Assembly: GCA_022559845.1 (NCBI GenBank)
Contig: CM040118.1
Coordinates: 448,010,053 to 448,074,052, forward strand
Source: Amorphophallus konjac
Taxonomy: Eukaryota > Streptophyta > Magnoliopsida > Alismatales > Araceae
Direction of reading: 5' to 3'
DNA: 64,000 nt
The notes under the pieces were generated by a model. It was not told the DNA's origin. It ran no database searches and worked only from the letters and a program-made list of their open reading frames with translations. Shown here piece by piece: positions 52,979-64,000 of the stretch. The stretch's first letter is position 1. Every line of letters starts with the position of its first letter. Made by a program: the position numbers and the translations under genes.

Positions 52979-55516
52979 TCATTTTGATCCTGCAGGGACC
53001 CAAGCAGCTTTGGGTCCTGTATTTACCCTGACAGGTGTTCTAAATAATTTCTTGGCAACATTATCATCATAGTCCATCAAATAACAATTATCCATTGAAT
53101 GACCAGATTTTCCACAATATCTACATGATGCAACAGCTCTTGGATTCTTTTTGTGAACATTTATATAGTCATGGAACCTATGTGAGTTAGCATGAAGATT
53201 CCTGTTACTTGCATGAAGTTTTGATTTAGCATTGCCTGCCCACCAGCATTCAGAAGCTCGGTGGCTAGGTTTTCCACATTCAAAACATACAAGAATCTTT
53301 TCTTTAAAAACATGTTTATTTTTACCAAAAAAATTTCTATTTGCAGGGAATTTATCAATTTTGGAATTAAAATGTTTTCCCTGAGCATACCAGCAGTCCT
53401 TGACTGCATGCCCATACTTGCCACATTCAAAGCACCTTGGGTGCTTACCTCTTGAACCATTATATCCCCATGAAGACCTAAACCAACACTCAACAGCTTT
53501 ATGACCACGTTTGTTACAATTATAACAAATGATGTGTTGGTTTGAAGCAGACATGTTTCTTTTGGGGTGGTGATGATTATTTGAGAAAAAGTTATCATGC
53601 ATCATATCATCAGTTTTCATCACACTGCAGTCATCCATATAATGACCATGCCTACCACAGTAGTAGCAAGAGGCATCAAATTTCCTAGGAGCATGGAGTC
53701 TATCATATGATTTCTTAGATGCATGCGAATGAGTACAAGAAGCATCAGACTCAGCAGAGCTAATAAATTTCAGAGTATAACCAGAATTATTCTTTACCTT
53801 CTTTGTTTGACTTTTTCTTTTCTGAGCTTTAAACTGAAAGATAGATTTTGAAGGTGACTTCTAATTTTCATTTTATTTTGGGGATTGCTTAGAAGTACCA
53901 GCTACATCAGAGCCTTTCACAAAAGTGACATATAGCTGGTTTTTAGAGATTTCCTTCACATCAGAATTACAATTTGTTCCCCTTTTTGAATTATCATCCT
54001 TCCTTTTCACAACAACTTTTATTTTTGTTTCAATTTTTGCAGACTTGGATAATAAGTTTTCCAGATCATGAATTTTATCTTCCAACGATGCTATATGAAG
54101 ATCATAACTGGCTATTTCTTGTTCACTGCAATTAACACATTCACTTAGAACTTTGTTTGCAGTTTTATACTTCTCAATTTCTTGTTCCAAGTTGTTCAAG
54201 ATTTTTAATTCATCATCACAGACAGCTTTTCCCTTTTCTTTGGTAAGGAGTCTTTTAGACAAGCCAGTGTTTAAACACTTTAATTTTTCAATTTCAGCTT
54301 TCAGTTCAGTGTTTTCCTTCTCAAAATTTTGAGGTTGAGCTTCTTTAAAAACCGATTTCTCCTTTTCTATAGTCAGAAACCTCTGTGAGAAAACAGTATT
54401 TAAAACCATCAGTTTTTTATTTTGTTCCCTCAATTCTTTGTTTTCTTCAGATAGCTTCATGACTCCTTCATTATATTTTCCATTTCCAGATATCAGCTCC
54501 AGCTTTTCAACTAGCTCCTCTTCTCTTTCCTCCACTTTAATTTTCTCAGCCACCAAGTTTTTGTGATCCTCTTTAAGTGAGACAATTTGTTTACTCAGCC
54601 ACTCATTCTCACTATAAAGATCTTCATTACGTTCTCTTAGAGCTGAGCACATATCACAGTTTGATTTAGCAGAAGAAGAGTGTGAAGCCTCCCCATTGAT
54701 TTCATTTATTCTAGCCTTGAGTTCTTCAATTTCCTTTTGACCCCTAACATTTTCAAGCCTTAGTTTGTCCATTACAGAATTAACTTCAGTCAGTTCTTGC
54801 ATGCTTTTTAGATGCTCATTTTTCTTATCATTCAATTGATTCTCAATTTCTGACATTTTGTCTAAGCATGTTTGTTTTTCAATTTCTAGAGATTTGATTA
54901 CTTCCTTTGCAATTTATCATCATGATCAAACTCATTTATCATGTCTTCTAAAATAGCACATGCCTTACAAGAATTTTCATCGCTTTTCAGACTATCTCTT
55001 AGTTTTGCATTTTCACATTTCAATTCTCTTATCTCGTACAACATCTCCTTTTTCAATTTTTTTCTTTTCAGATTTCAATTGTTCACATTTATTATTGAGT
55101 TCCTCATTTATATTCCATAGATCATCAATTGAAAGTTCTTCAGGTTCAGAACTTACCTCGGATGAAGTTTCATCATTAGCATTTCTCCGATCAGCCATCA
55201 AGCATTTGCTGTGATTCCTGATTAGCTTTAGTTTTTCCAAAATGTCTTTGGCAGATCTGCAGGAGGAAATGCATTCGATTAGAGATCTGTCAATTGATTC
55301 TTTTAATAAAACTACAGCTCTAGTGTTGACAGAGTCTTTCAGCTTATCCTTCTTGGTCCATCTAGATTTATCCTTTGATAAGTTGTATGGACCGTGAGTC
55401 ATTACCTTCCAAAGTTTTGGATCAGTAGACTTTACATACCGATTGAGATTTTCGAACCATGAATCAAAGCTATCACCTCTGAATATCGGAGGATTAGCCA
55501 TCGAAGCAGCTAACAA
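52979..55516 (-). pseudogene. gag: Element D gag, full length but frame-shifted
   Basis: Start near 55501 (MANPPIFRG), 185 nt past the primer site. UBN2-type N-terminal capsid domain (55501-55200; KLWKVMTHGPYNL, RSAKDILEKL), then a very long coiled coil (55100-53900) rich in Glu, Lys and Asn with spaced CxxC pairs (CKAC, CDMC, CVNC). The C-terminal part (53690-52979) has five CCHC fingers: CYYCGRHGHYMDDC, CYNCNKRGHKAVEC, CFECGKYGHAVKDC, CFECGKPSHRASEC (Gly to Ser) and CRYCGKSGHSMDNC. It ends GPKAAWVPAGSK, where a SIRE polyprotein would continue into protease. Breaks lie between 54856 and 55013 and between 53638 and 53873. The length of about 840 codons exceeds element A gag (about 700). It would form particles and bind RNA; pol would have to come from another element. 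Confidence 0.87.
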
Positions 55517-55685
55517 CCAGATTCAAAAACACAGGACAATTGACAGGAGATGCACTAAAACAGATGAGCAAGACAATGCACTAATTCAGTGAGACTAAAC
55601 AACGAGCAAAAGAAGCCCACTCTGAAACGCACCAACAACTAGCAGGATCCTCTACAGATTGTTATATCTGATAGATCAGAGACCC

Positions 55686-55697
55686 GCACTGATACCA
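55686..55697 (-). other. Element D primer-binding site
   Basis: Element sense TGGTATCAGTGC, two bases inside the 5' LTR. It differs from the usual TGGTATCAGAGC at one position. Confidence 0.88.
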
Positions 55698-55699
55698 AT

Positions 55700-58600
55700 T
55701 GTTGGGTTCGGTGCTATGTATTCAGAGGGGGGTGAATGAATACACCCTTTAAAACTTCGCCCAATTAAAGTCTAGTGCTCAGAACTGCAGAATAAAAGCA
55801 CTAAGACTAAATAAGAAAGTCTAATCCGGTCATCTATTGAACCTGTAGACGGATATAAAGAGTGCTCCTAATCAGACATCTAATGTGGGCAGCAGTTAAA
55901 CAGATCAAGCAAACACACAATACTACTGTCAAGCATATAGTGTGCGCATCAATGAAATGAATACTTATAGAACATCAAACCAAAGCGAACCTAAGCATTC
56001 ATCTAGCGCCAAACACACAAGAAATCAAACCAATGCACAATGAGTTTTTAGGTGGTTCGGTCCAGCAGACCTACATCCACCCCACACTCAAACCAGAGTG
56101 TGGATTCCACTGACTCACAGCTTGAACAGCTGGGCATCACAGCTTGCCATACAACCGCTAGGCAACACAGCATGCCGTCTGAGGAATCCTCCTTGCCCGC
56201 TGAGCAACCCAGCTTGCTGTCCAGTGGAATCCACCACTGCAACCGTTGACTAACAGCTTGAAGAAAGGATAAAATGGAAAATGAAAACAAGAACCAAACA
56301 GCACCGGAAAGCTGTAAACAGTGAAGCACAAAATGTGGCTCTTAAAGAGCTGACTGGAGTGGATCTGATCCAACTTCCAGTGGGAACGATCTTCTCTGCT
56401 TTTCTCTTCTCTCTCTCTTTCTTCTTCTTCTCTTCACACTCTGCTCTCTCGATCTCTCACTCAATCTCTCTTTCTTTCTCTTTCTCTTCTTCTCTTTCTC
56501 TCTTCTTCTCCTTCTCTTCTCTTCTCTTCCTTTTTCTTCTCTGGATCGAAGACCTCTTTGCACTCTGCTTTTTCTTCACAGCTTCTGCTCTGTCAATTTC
56601 GATCAGTCTTCTTCTGTGGAAGAAGGCTCGTATATATAGCGGCAGCAGCAGCAGCAACCAGGGCGCGTGTAGCTTCCACAGTTCCCGCCCTAAGAATTCG
56701 GACCACGTGGCAGCATCCAGCAGGCTGTCAGTACACGTGTCCTCATCTGGGCACTCTCCTTATCCTCGGATCACGTGCCCTTCATTTAGCCTCACGAGCA
56801 GAGCACCTGTCAGACAGAGTATCGGATTAAGTATATGCATTGCAGTGTATAGACTTCGCTATATAGACTTGTGAAGGTGAAGTAATGTATATACTTCACA
56901 TAAGCAAAGCTATGGCATTGTATAGACTTCACGTTGTGAAGCAATATATGTACTTTAGACTGTATAGACTTTAGATCCCAAAGGCAATGTATAGACATGG
57001 TCCCAAACGAATGTACAGGCTTCATCTTAAGGCCAATGTATAGACTTCAATGCCTTCATCAAATGTGATGTACAGACTTGCATGAGATGCATGCTCCAGT
57101 GCAGTGTATAGACTTGCGTTCAGTAGCAATGTATAGACTTTGCAAACTGAGACGTAAAATGAGACGATGCTTAACCTGCACTGACTGTACAGACTTATGC
57201 ATGAGACGTTGAGGAAGACGGTGGATGTATAGACTTCTAAGTGTACAGACTTTCCACCGACCAATGTATGGACTTGCTCAGCCTGCTCGCTGTACATACT
57301 TGGGCAATATGAAGACTTGACAGACAACTGACGATGTATAGACTTCAGGTGTGAAGACCAATGTATAGACTTCACCAGACTTCACTCGATGTACAGACTT
57401 TGATGAACATATGCAATGTATGGACTTTGCGAGACAATGCATGCACAACCCAACCGATGTATAGACTTTACATGAAAGCCCAATGTACAGACTTAAGGTT
57501 CCACTGTGGATGAATAGACTCTGAAGAAATGAGACGATGTGTGGACTTTGAGGTTCAACAGTGGATGTATAGACTTTGAGCTCCTGAAGCAATGTAAAGA
57601 CTTCAATCCAAGAAATGCACTGGCGATGTATAGACTTTGGACCCTTGAAGGATGTATAGACTTCAGTTGAGCACAGTCCAATGTATAGACTTGGAAGATT
57701 GAACCAATGTATAGACTTGGGGTTCTGAACGTAGGTAAAGGCTGGGAATGTATAGACTTGCCCAGTGCTGCCAATGTATAGACTTGGTGGAAGTCATGCT
57801 ACAGTGAATGAATGTATAGACTTCGAAGACTAATACATGAGACGCTGCATTGTACGCTGTACAGACTTGGCGATCAACAGTGGATGTATAGACTTGAATG
57901 GACCCAAGGTGAGACGATCGGATGTACAGACTTTGAAGCATATGAACAGCGCTGTACAGACTTAACATAAGACGCTACATGAGACGGTAGGCTGTACAGA
58001 CTTAGCCTAAGACAATGCATGAGACAGACGATGTATAGACTTACTATATGCATGAGACGCAAGTTGAGACGGTCCAGTGTACAGACTTAGCCGTTACAGA
58101 CTTAGTCCAATTGAGACGCTGGGAAAGACGGTCCACTGTCTAGACTTCCGATGCCTTCGACACATGTATGAACAGTAATGTATATACTTGCATGAGACAG
58201 TCAATAAGACGCTCAATGTACACACTTGAAGTCCAGAGTAAACATTGCCTTAGACTCTAAATGAGACGGACGTTGTGCAGACTTTAGCCAACGTACAGAC
58301 TTGACGATGAAATAGTCTGATGTACATACTTGATCAAGACAAGGCAGTTGAGTGTATGGACTTTGACAAGCAAACGGCTGTACAGACTTTGCCTAAATGC
58401 AGGACACTGTATGGACTTGCCACCAATGTATAGACTCAATGCAAGCAGATGGATGTATAGGCTTGGCGAATGCAATGTATGGACTTACAGACAGAACACA
58501 TGCAGTGAATAGACTTATGCAGACAGAACACATGCATTCTCTAGATAATATACCAGTCACAGTCATATGCATTTTCCACAGAGTATATCAGTTATAAACA

Positions 58601-58783
58601 TGAATGTTGGTTATCATTCAATGTGATGACTCATTCCTGTTGTATGCATTTTCCACAGAGTATATCAGTTATAAACATGAATGTTGGTTATCATTCAATG
58701 TGGTGACTCATTCTTGTTGCTATCAGTAAAACACCACAATCATCAAAGCACAAGGGGCTCATCAAAGCACAAGGGGCACAACA
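55700..58783 (-). repeat. Element D 5' LTR
   Basis: 3084 bp, intact. Order on the plus strand: TGTTGGGTTCGG end, two-hairpin module (56045-56103), CT-rich part, TATATATA (56631-56638), CACGTG boxes (56704, 56734, 56772), GTATAGACTT array (56840-58515), 77-bp repeat, GGGGCACAACA. Confidence 0.93.
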
Positions 58784-58788
58784 CTTGG
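58784..58788. repeat. Target-site duplication of element D, right copy (CTTGG)
   Basis: Matches 36514-36518. Confidence 0.93.
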
Positions 58789-59544
58789 GCGGTCGACCGC
58801 TGCTGCCGGTCAACCTGGGGCGGTCGACCTCCAGTTCTACAGTATGAGACTTTTCGCATTTGGCGATTCTTGTTGACCGGAATGACCTAGTCCTGCAAAG
58901 TTGAAGTGTTAGCCCAATGGAATACATCCCAATAACAATGACTTTAAGTAGATGTTTATTTCATACATTTGGGGGTTAGATTTCACTTGGTTTATGCATT
59001 AGAAACATCAAGACCATTTGAGCATGTTACCATGATTGGAATGAGAAACTAATGCATTTGAAGAGTGAGCTTGTAAGTTATCATTGTGAAACTCAAATAT
59101 CATGAATAAAGTTTAGAAATGAGAGGTATATGGAATACCCATGGTGAGATTGATGACTATGATAAGGTAAGAATCTTACCAATGGTGCTTGACAGTAAAT
59201 GACATATACCACCTGTAATGAATTGTAGAGGAGCAGGGGGTGCTTATCCACACGTTTGGTTCACCGGGTTACTGCCATGAGTTTGATCCTGCATGCAAGA
59301 TAGTCAGGGTTAATACCATGCTTGCTCATATTAAACCTCTTGCCTCTTGTAAAATCAACATATGCAAACCAAGGATCAAGACCATGTAACCGTTGCCATT
59401 TGCCATCTCAACCATACATAGATAATAAGAGCATGAGCAATCAACCACAAGTTTAGTTATCATGACTTAATCACACATTAAGTTTAGTTATCATCAAAAT
59501 CATAACTTAACAATCACAACAATCATCAAAATTATAACTCAACA
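58789..59544 (-). mobile_element. Copia element F 3' LTR, right segment
   Basis: Resumes after element D with GCGGTCGACC, continuing the GTCGAC word cluster of 36435-36515. It ends ATAACTCAACA at 59544, followed by the polypurine tract. No other feature recognised. Confidence 0.85.
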
Positions 59545-59562
59545 ATCTCCCCCTCTTTGATG
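59545..59562 (-). other. Element F polypurine tract
   Basis: Element sense ATCAAAGAGGGGGAGATT before TGTTGAG. A second tract with inverted flank (CTCCCTTTGACATAATC) lies at about 59640-59657. Confidence 0.85.
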
Positions 59563-60814
59563 ATGACAAACTTAATGATGATACAACAGAATGGTACAGA
59601 TATTCATCTCCCCTTGTCATACACGATCATGAACTTTTCTCTCCCTTTGACATAATCAAAAAGCGGGATAATACAAATCTGTCGCCCACAATAACATGAT
59701 CAATCAAGCTGGAAGAAACCAATGAAGCAAGAGCTAATCTTTCTCCCCCTTTGAAACAACAATAATCACATTATTTTGGAAGCAATAATCAAGCTCAGAA
59801 TTCAGATGAGGCAATAGCAAATCATGGACTAACAACTCAATATGAGTCCAATCAGAGGAGACCAATTGTTGATTATTCCTACACATCAATATGATACCAT
59901 CTAAAGTAGATTCAGTGAAGCATGTATTGATACCAATTGAAGGTAATGACTGGCCTCAAAGATATGAGCCAGTGGAGATGGATGTTCATAAGATGAGATG
60001 TTCAGCAGGATAGCATTCAAAATCTAGATCCCATGTCAGATTTTCACAACAAGCAAGAGCAGGAGGGCATATCAAAATGATTTTCTTTGATTTTTAAATT
60101 TTCTGATTTTTGTATTTTGGTTTGAAATGCATGAAACTCAAAGCAAGCATATAATTACATGAAAATCGACTAGGGCAAAAGATGAGTTCAAAGACCATGT
60201 TGATTATTCCTATGTGGGGGTCACAAAGTTTGGTTCCCATGACACAAAATGAAGGCAAATACCCCATAGCAAGAGTAAAGAAATTGAAGTCCAAAATTTT
60301 GGAATTTTGTTGATTTTTTGATTTTTATATTTTCTGTTTAAATGCATGAAGCTATGTATATGCGGATGATGACTCATGAAGTGCACACAATGCAACCAAA
60401 CAGTTACATATAAACATACATGCAATCTCTCCCGTACATATATAAGAAGGGAATGGGTATAAGAAAGATGCAAGAGAGTCATACTAACCAGAATGCACAT
60501 GTGTAGCACATGGGAGATTGTACAATCATATAGGAGATTCATGTAATTATTAAAGCAGTCAATCAATTTTCTGAATACATAATGAATCAAATTTTCGGAT
60601 GTGTAAGTGAGTAACATGAAAAATGATAGTTGCAATATGGATATTCAGATTTTTAGATTAACACAAGGAGATATTTTATAGACTGCACTTCAATTTTAAG
60701 AACAGCGTATTGGAAGCTACACTCTACCGCAATGAGTTTTCACCAATATTTTTTAACTCAACCAATATCACATGATAGTCAGAATTTTTCAAGAGTGATC
60801 AGGTTCAAATAATT

Positions 60815-60970
60815 CCTTTTTACACGAGTAGACGCATGGAGCTCATGCCAGAATCCCCGATTACTCAGAATACTGAACTATTTCACCTCATTTTAAACAG
60901 AGATACTAGTCAACACTTTTCAGATATGAACCACATCACGTCTCAGGTGACATGTGCCCAGTTTACTCAG
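60815..60970 (-). other. Paired hairpin motif in element F
   Basis: Copies at 60815-60867 and 60917-60970, about 102 bp apart. Element-sense stems: GCATG with CATGC around AGCTC; CACAT plus CAC with GTG plus ATGTG around CTGAGAC. Confidence 0.7.
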
Positions 60971-61983
60971 TGAGACCGAGCATTGCTCTATCTTTTATTT
61001 TCATTTTAGATTTTTTAACAAGGATAAGTAGGCAGCTTTTTCCTCAACTGTCTCTTCAACATACATGTAGCAAGTTTAACATCTCGAGAGTGTTGAAAAG
61101 AAATTCATATATTCTTATCATTAACACTCATTTTCACATTTTGTGGAAGAAGTGTGCAAATTTGATTCAGCATGTATACCAAAAATATCATGAATACATA
61201 ACAGTGCAGCTCCCTCTAAATAGATGCACTTATGAAATATAAACTCCCCCAGAGTGTACGACATGAAGCACTCCAATAATGACTCAAATGCAGCATTATT
61301 TAGCAAGAAGGGATAAGGCTATAGAAGTGCCAAAGGATGGGGTTGAATAGAGTATAATAGCACACATGCACACATTGGGAGTTTATGCAAATGCACTATG
61401 ACATGCATGCGAGCAATGTGATGTCAATTTGATACCAATGGAATGGATAATTTGATACTAATTGAATGGATGCCAACTGAATGCAGCTAATGCATTAGTT
61501 CTAATGCAATGCAACCTTTGATCATATAATAATGAATTGCAACATGCCAAGATAGAATGTAATGTGGTGCAAAACTTCTGATACCAAATGAATGAACTAA
61601 CTTCAGCTAATACATGAATTGTAATGCATGCAACATATGCCTAGATGAGCATGTGATGCAAGATGCAAATGCAGCATAGGAGGGCTTGATCTTCAAACCA
61701 TGAGGCAAATTCCATATTGGAACATTCACATTATATAAATGTGTCAACAATATTTTCATAATATGGCCTTTATGAATAAGGGTGCATAAATGATCAAAAT
61801 TAAGCAATGCAACCCAATTTTCAGAATTGTTCAAAAATAGATTTTCAAGAGCATTTCACAAGTTTTGAAATGAGAATTTATTCAGCAGCCAAATGTATGA
61901 ATCATTTAATCACAAGCATGTTTTCAATTTACATAGCTTAGCTCAAGAATTCATTAACACATCAACCAATCCCAATTTTCAAG

Positions 61984-62092
61984 ATCTGGTACCAGGCGGA
62001 GATTTTAGTCAGAAGACCCAGCTCAACGCATAGGGAATGCTTCCAAGTCGACATAATCCACTCTTCCACAGACGCCATTTAATATACCAGAT
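61984..62092 (-). ncRNA. Cloverleaf-like structured motif, element F copy 1
   Basis: Closing helix ATCTGGTA (61984-61991) with TACCAGAT (62085-62092), eight perfect pairs. Inside: GTC, loop AGAA, GAC (62008-62017); GGAA/TTCC (62034-62044); AGTCG with CCACT around ACATAAT, one mismatch (62046-62062). Confidence 0.62.
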
Positions 62093-62893
62093 ATGTAATT
62101 CAATTCAAGTGTGATCATGCAATTCAAATTGAGAATATTCAATATGCAATCACTTCATACACAACTTTCAAGATTTTTAATTTGATTCAATCAATTAGGC
62201 ACATTCATCACAACATGCTAGTAAATGATAATTCAGATTTTTAGAATCAATACCTATCACTTGAGAGTGTCAAATGATAAAGACGGCCATTGCATGAATT
62301 GACAAGGTTGAATTATCTTAGTTCAGGAGACAAGATTGGAAGCATTCAATCACTAAGATCACCAACCTCACGAGGGTTGATATTTCAGATTTTGCTTTCT
62401 TACCTTTACCTTGAGAATCCATTTTCTTCCAAGCCTTTCACCATGTCTTAGGTACTTGCTTCAACACGTACAAGACTTTCACCACCTTGTACTTGAGTCG
62501 ATCCTGGAGGTTGTTCTACACAAAGTATCCCATCTTCTTGTAGCAACTTGAGAATGTTCTCATCATTTTTTATCCTTGCAAGGTATATCTTTAGTTGAAT
62601 CAAGCCTGACTATGGATGGCCAACATCACTTGGACTTGGGGAGTGTAATCTGCATCCAAAGATAAAAATAGATTTGATTTGTCAATTATGATTCAGATTT
62701 ATTAACAATGGCATGACAAATTATTTTAACAACCAACATCCCCTAGACAGCTCTAGATGCAATGCATAACTCATGTGTGAACCTAAACATTAAGCCCATA
62801 TGACGAATGTGGTTGCTCCCCCTTAGTGTGTGCATGAATGCAAGATGTTCAGTAACAATCCAATGTCATATGTATCCTTTTAAGTAAATGACT

Positions 62894-63000
62894 CATAGTA
62901 CCAGGCGAAGAACTTAGATCTGAAGATCACCTCACGCGTAGTGATAGTTTTCAGACAGGCTTAACCCGCCCTTCCACATGTCACCATTTGATATACTATG
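62894..63000 (-). ncRNA. Cloverleaf-like structured motif, element F copy 2
   Basis: Closing helix CATAGTA (62894-62900) with TACTATG (62994-63000). Inside: GATC, loop TGAA, GATC (62917-62928), and GGC, loop TTAACCC, GCC (62958-62970). The helices match copy 1 and element C in position but not in bases. Confidence 0.6.
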
Positions 63001-63455
63001 TAATCATGGATGACGAAGGCAGGAGGATTGCAATGCATTATGGCATGAAGACACAATGTTCAACTTTTGCATGATAGAGTATGAGAGTGTATGCAAACTC
63101 AATATATGTAGTGAAATCATGATCTGAAGAATCTTCAAGCTCTCCTACAACAAGATGATATATGACAAGTGATATATGCACAAATATGCAAACAACCATG
63201 AATGGAATGCATGTACGGACATATGCAAGACTACATGACTATATGACTCAAAATGAATCAAAACCATGACATAAAGTAAGTTAAAATATGACACAGTCAC
63301 TACAGAAAGTAGGAGGGATATCACCTGATCTTCAAATTCAGTTTTTGATTTTTCTTCCAACCTGACTTATGCCACTTGGCCCGTGTGCCTTACCTTCTTG
63401 ATGAAAACAGATTTCATACTTTACATTTCCATGGCACTCCTGCAAAACAGATTTC

Positions 63456-64000
63456 TCAATTTGTATTCTTAGGTACCCAAACCATCTTGGGTCCTTGTGG
63501 GTTAGCAGCATTTTTGGCACGTGGCTTCCACTTCTTAACAATATTCAAATCATCATCTTTCACAAGAAAATAATCATGCTTAACATTCCAAGATTTGCCA
63601 AAGTGATGGTAGAAGGCACGTGGCATCATATTCTTTCTTCTCATGGGTTCTACTGATTTGTGTGTATGAGCATGATGTGTTGAGTGGGAGTTCTTTCTCT
63701 TCAACAATAATCAGCAATGTGAAGTTGTATGACCTCTTTTACCACAGTGATTGCAATGCATGAAAGATTTTGTGGTGAAAGCTCTCTTTGTATTTTTCAA
63801 AACAGCTTGGTTTCTACATGCTCTCAAGTCATCATTCTTCATAGTGAAATAATCATGCATCAGGTGTCCAAGTTTTCCACAGTAAAGACAAGACATGTTT
63901 CTTTTGTTGGATGCATGGGATTTCGCATGAAAATTTTTAGCATGCACATTTTGAACATTCACACTATTTTTCAGATTGGCTTGAGTTTTTGGCACAATAG
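63456..64000 (-). pseudogene. gag: Element F gag, C-terminal part with zinc knuckles (broken, runs off window)
   Basis: Fingers CLYCGKLGHLMHDYF (last Cys is Tyr) and CNHCGKRGHTTSHC, then a stop near 63711 and a decayed third finger (FYHHFGKSWNVKHDYF). The end GPKMVWVPKNTN is the SIRE-type gag terminus, as in C and D. The acidic word KNDD or KDDD after the fingers is shared with C. The N-terminal domain is outside the window. Confidence 0.78.

Larger units (their letters stand above)
36519..58783 (-). mobile_element. Copia element D, gag-only SIRE relative, complete, with element E nested in its 3' LTR
   Basis: Both LTR ends, TSD CTTGG, primer site (55686-55697) and polypurine tract (50647-50658) are present. 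Without E and its duplicated TATAT the element is about 11.9 kb, with only 5.05 kb between the LTRs (50645-55699). That interval holds a gag of about 840 codons (broken) and a 2.3-kb non-coding 3' region. Protease, integrase, reverse transcriptase and RNase H are absent. The plan matches the published class of terminal-repeat elements with gag only (TR-GAG). Confidence 0.9.
59563..63455 (-). other. Non-coding 3' region of element F
   Basis: 3.9 kb without a supported gene or pol remnant. It holds several G-rich tracts in element sense (59640, 59740, 61244, 62815), paired hairpin motifs (60815-60970), two cloverleaf-like motifs (61984-62092, 62894-63000), five primer-site-like GATACCA words (59889, 59926, 61428, 61447 as a one-base variant, 61568) and a loose duplication around 60080-60130 and 60290-60350. 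Confidence 0.7.
59563..64000 (-). mobile_element. Copia element F internal region (continues beyond the window)
   Basis: Minus-strand element whose 3' LTR is split by element D. Visible internal parts are the 3' non-coding region and the C-terminal gag. As in C and D, gag is followed directly by non-coding sequence. The 5' LTR, primer site and N-terminal gag lie to the right. Confidence 0.8.

Overview
The window is plant nuclear DNA made almost entirely of nested LTR retrotransposons. No cellular protein gene, tRNA, rRNA or CRISPR array was found. The families (Tekay-type chromovirus, Tat-like Gypsy, SIRE/Maximus-like Copia), the initiator-Met-tRNA primer sites and the nesting depth point to a repeat-rich flowering plant. 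I cannot name the species.

Left block (1-25.1 kb): the host is the 3' end of a plus-strand element H (tandem-repeat 3' region 1-2758, then a 3' LTR in three pieces: 2759-3314, 14094-14425, 24746 to about 25.1 kb). Two elements sit in this LTR. Copia element A (minus strand, 3315-14093, TSD CTACA, 2.0-kb LTRs) has a decayed gag and pol. Gypsy element B (plus strand, 14426-24745, TSD CACCG, 2.71-kb LTRs) has an open 1555-codon gag-pol with a C-terminal chromodomain. I found one base of difference between its LTRs, so it inserted very recently.

Middle (25.1-29.3 kb): poorly assigned repeat remnants, with arrays of GTCGAC-centred words, then a diverged LTR fragment (G) related to the LTR of B.

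Right block (29.3-64 kb): a Russian-doll nest. Copia C (from 29308) sits in G; Copia F (from 35194) sits in the gag of C; Copia D (36519-58783, TSD CTTGG) sits in the left LTR of F; Gypsy-like E (40095-50444, TSD TATAT, two 1857-bp LTRs) sits in the left LTR of D. C, D and F lie on the minus strand. D is complete at both ends and has a gag but no protease, integrase, reverse transcriptase or RNase H. C and F show the same plan as far as the window allows. E has LTRs, a primer site resembling the tRNA-Arg type and a proline-rich reading frame, but no pol.

The most interesting material is non-coding. (1) A cloverleaf-like motif of about 100-110 nt in the 3' regions of C and F (partial in D) has compensatory changes in its helices. 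(2) A hairpin motif of about 50 nt, in two or three copies about 100 bp apart, recurs in A, C, D, F and H. (3) A two-hairpin module in the LTRs of all four Copia elements keeps its stems while changing their bases. (4) LTRs carry dense arrays of short family-specific words: inverted repeats in B and E, GTATAGACTT in D, TGCACCGA in A, its reverse complement in C, and GTCGAC words in C and F. The working picture is a set of non-autonomous, gag-only elements that probably depend on pol from SIRE-like relatives such as A and share structured RNA signals with them.
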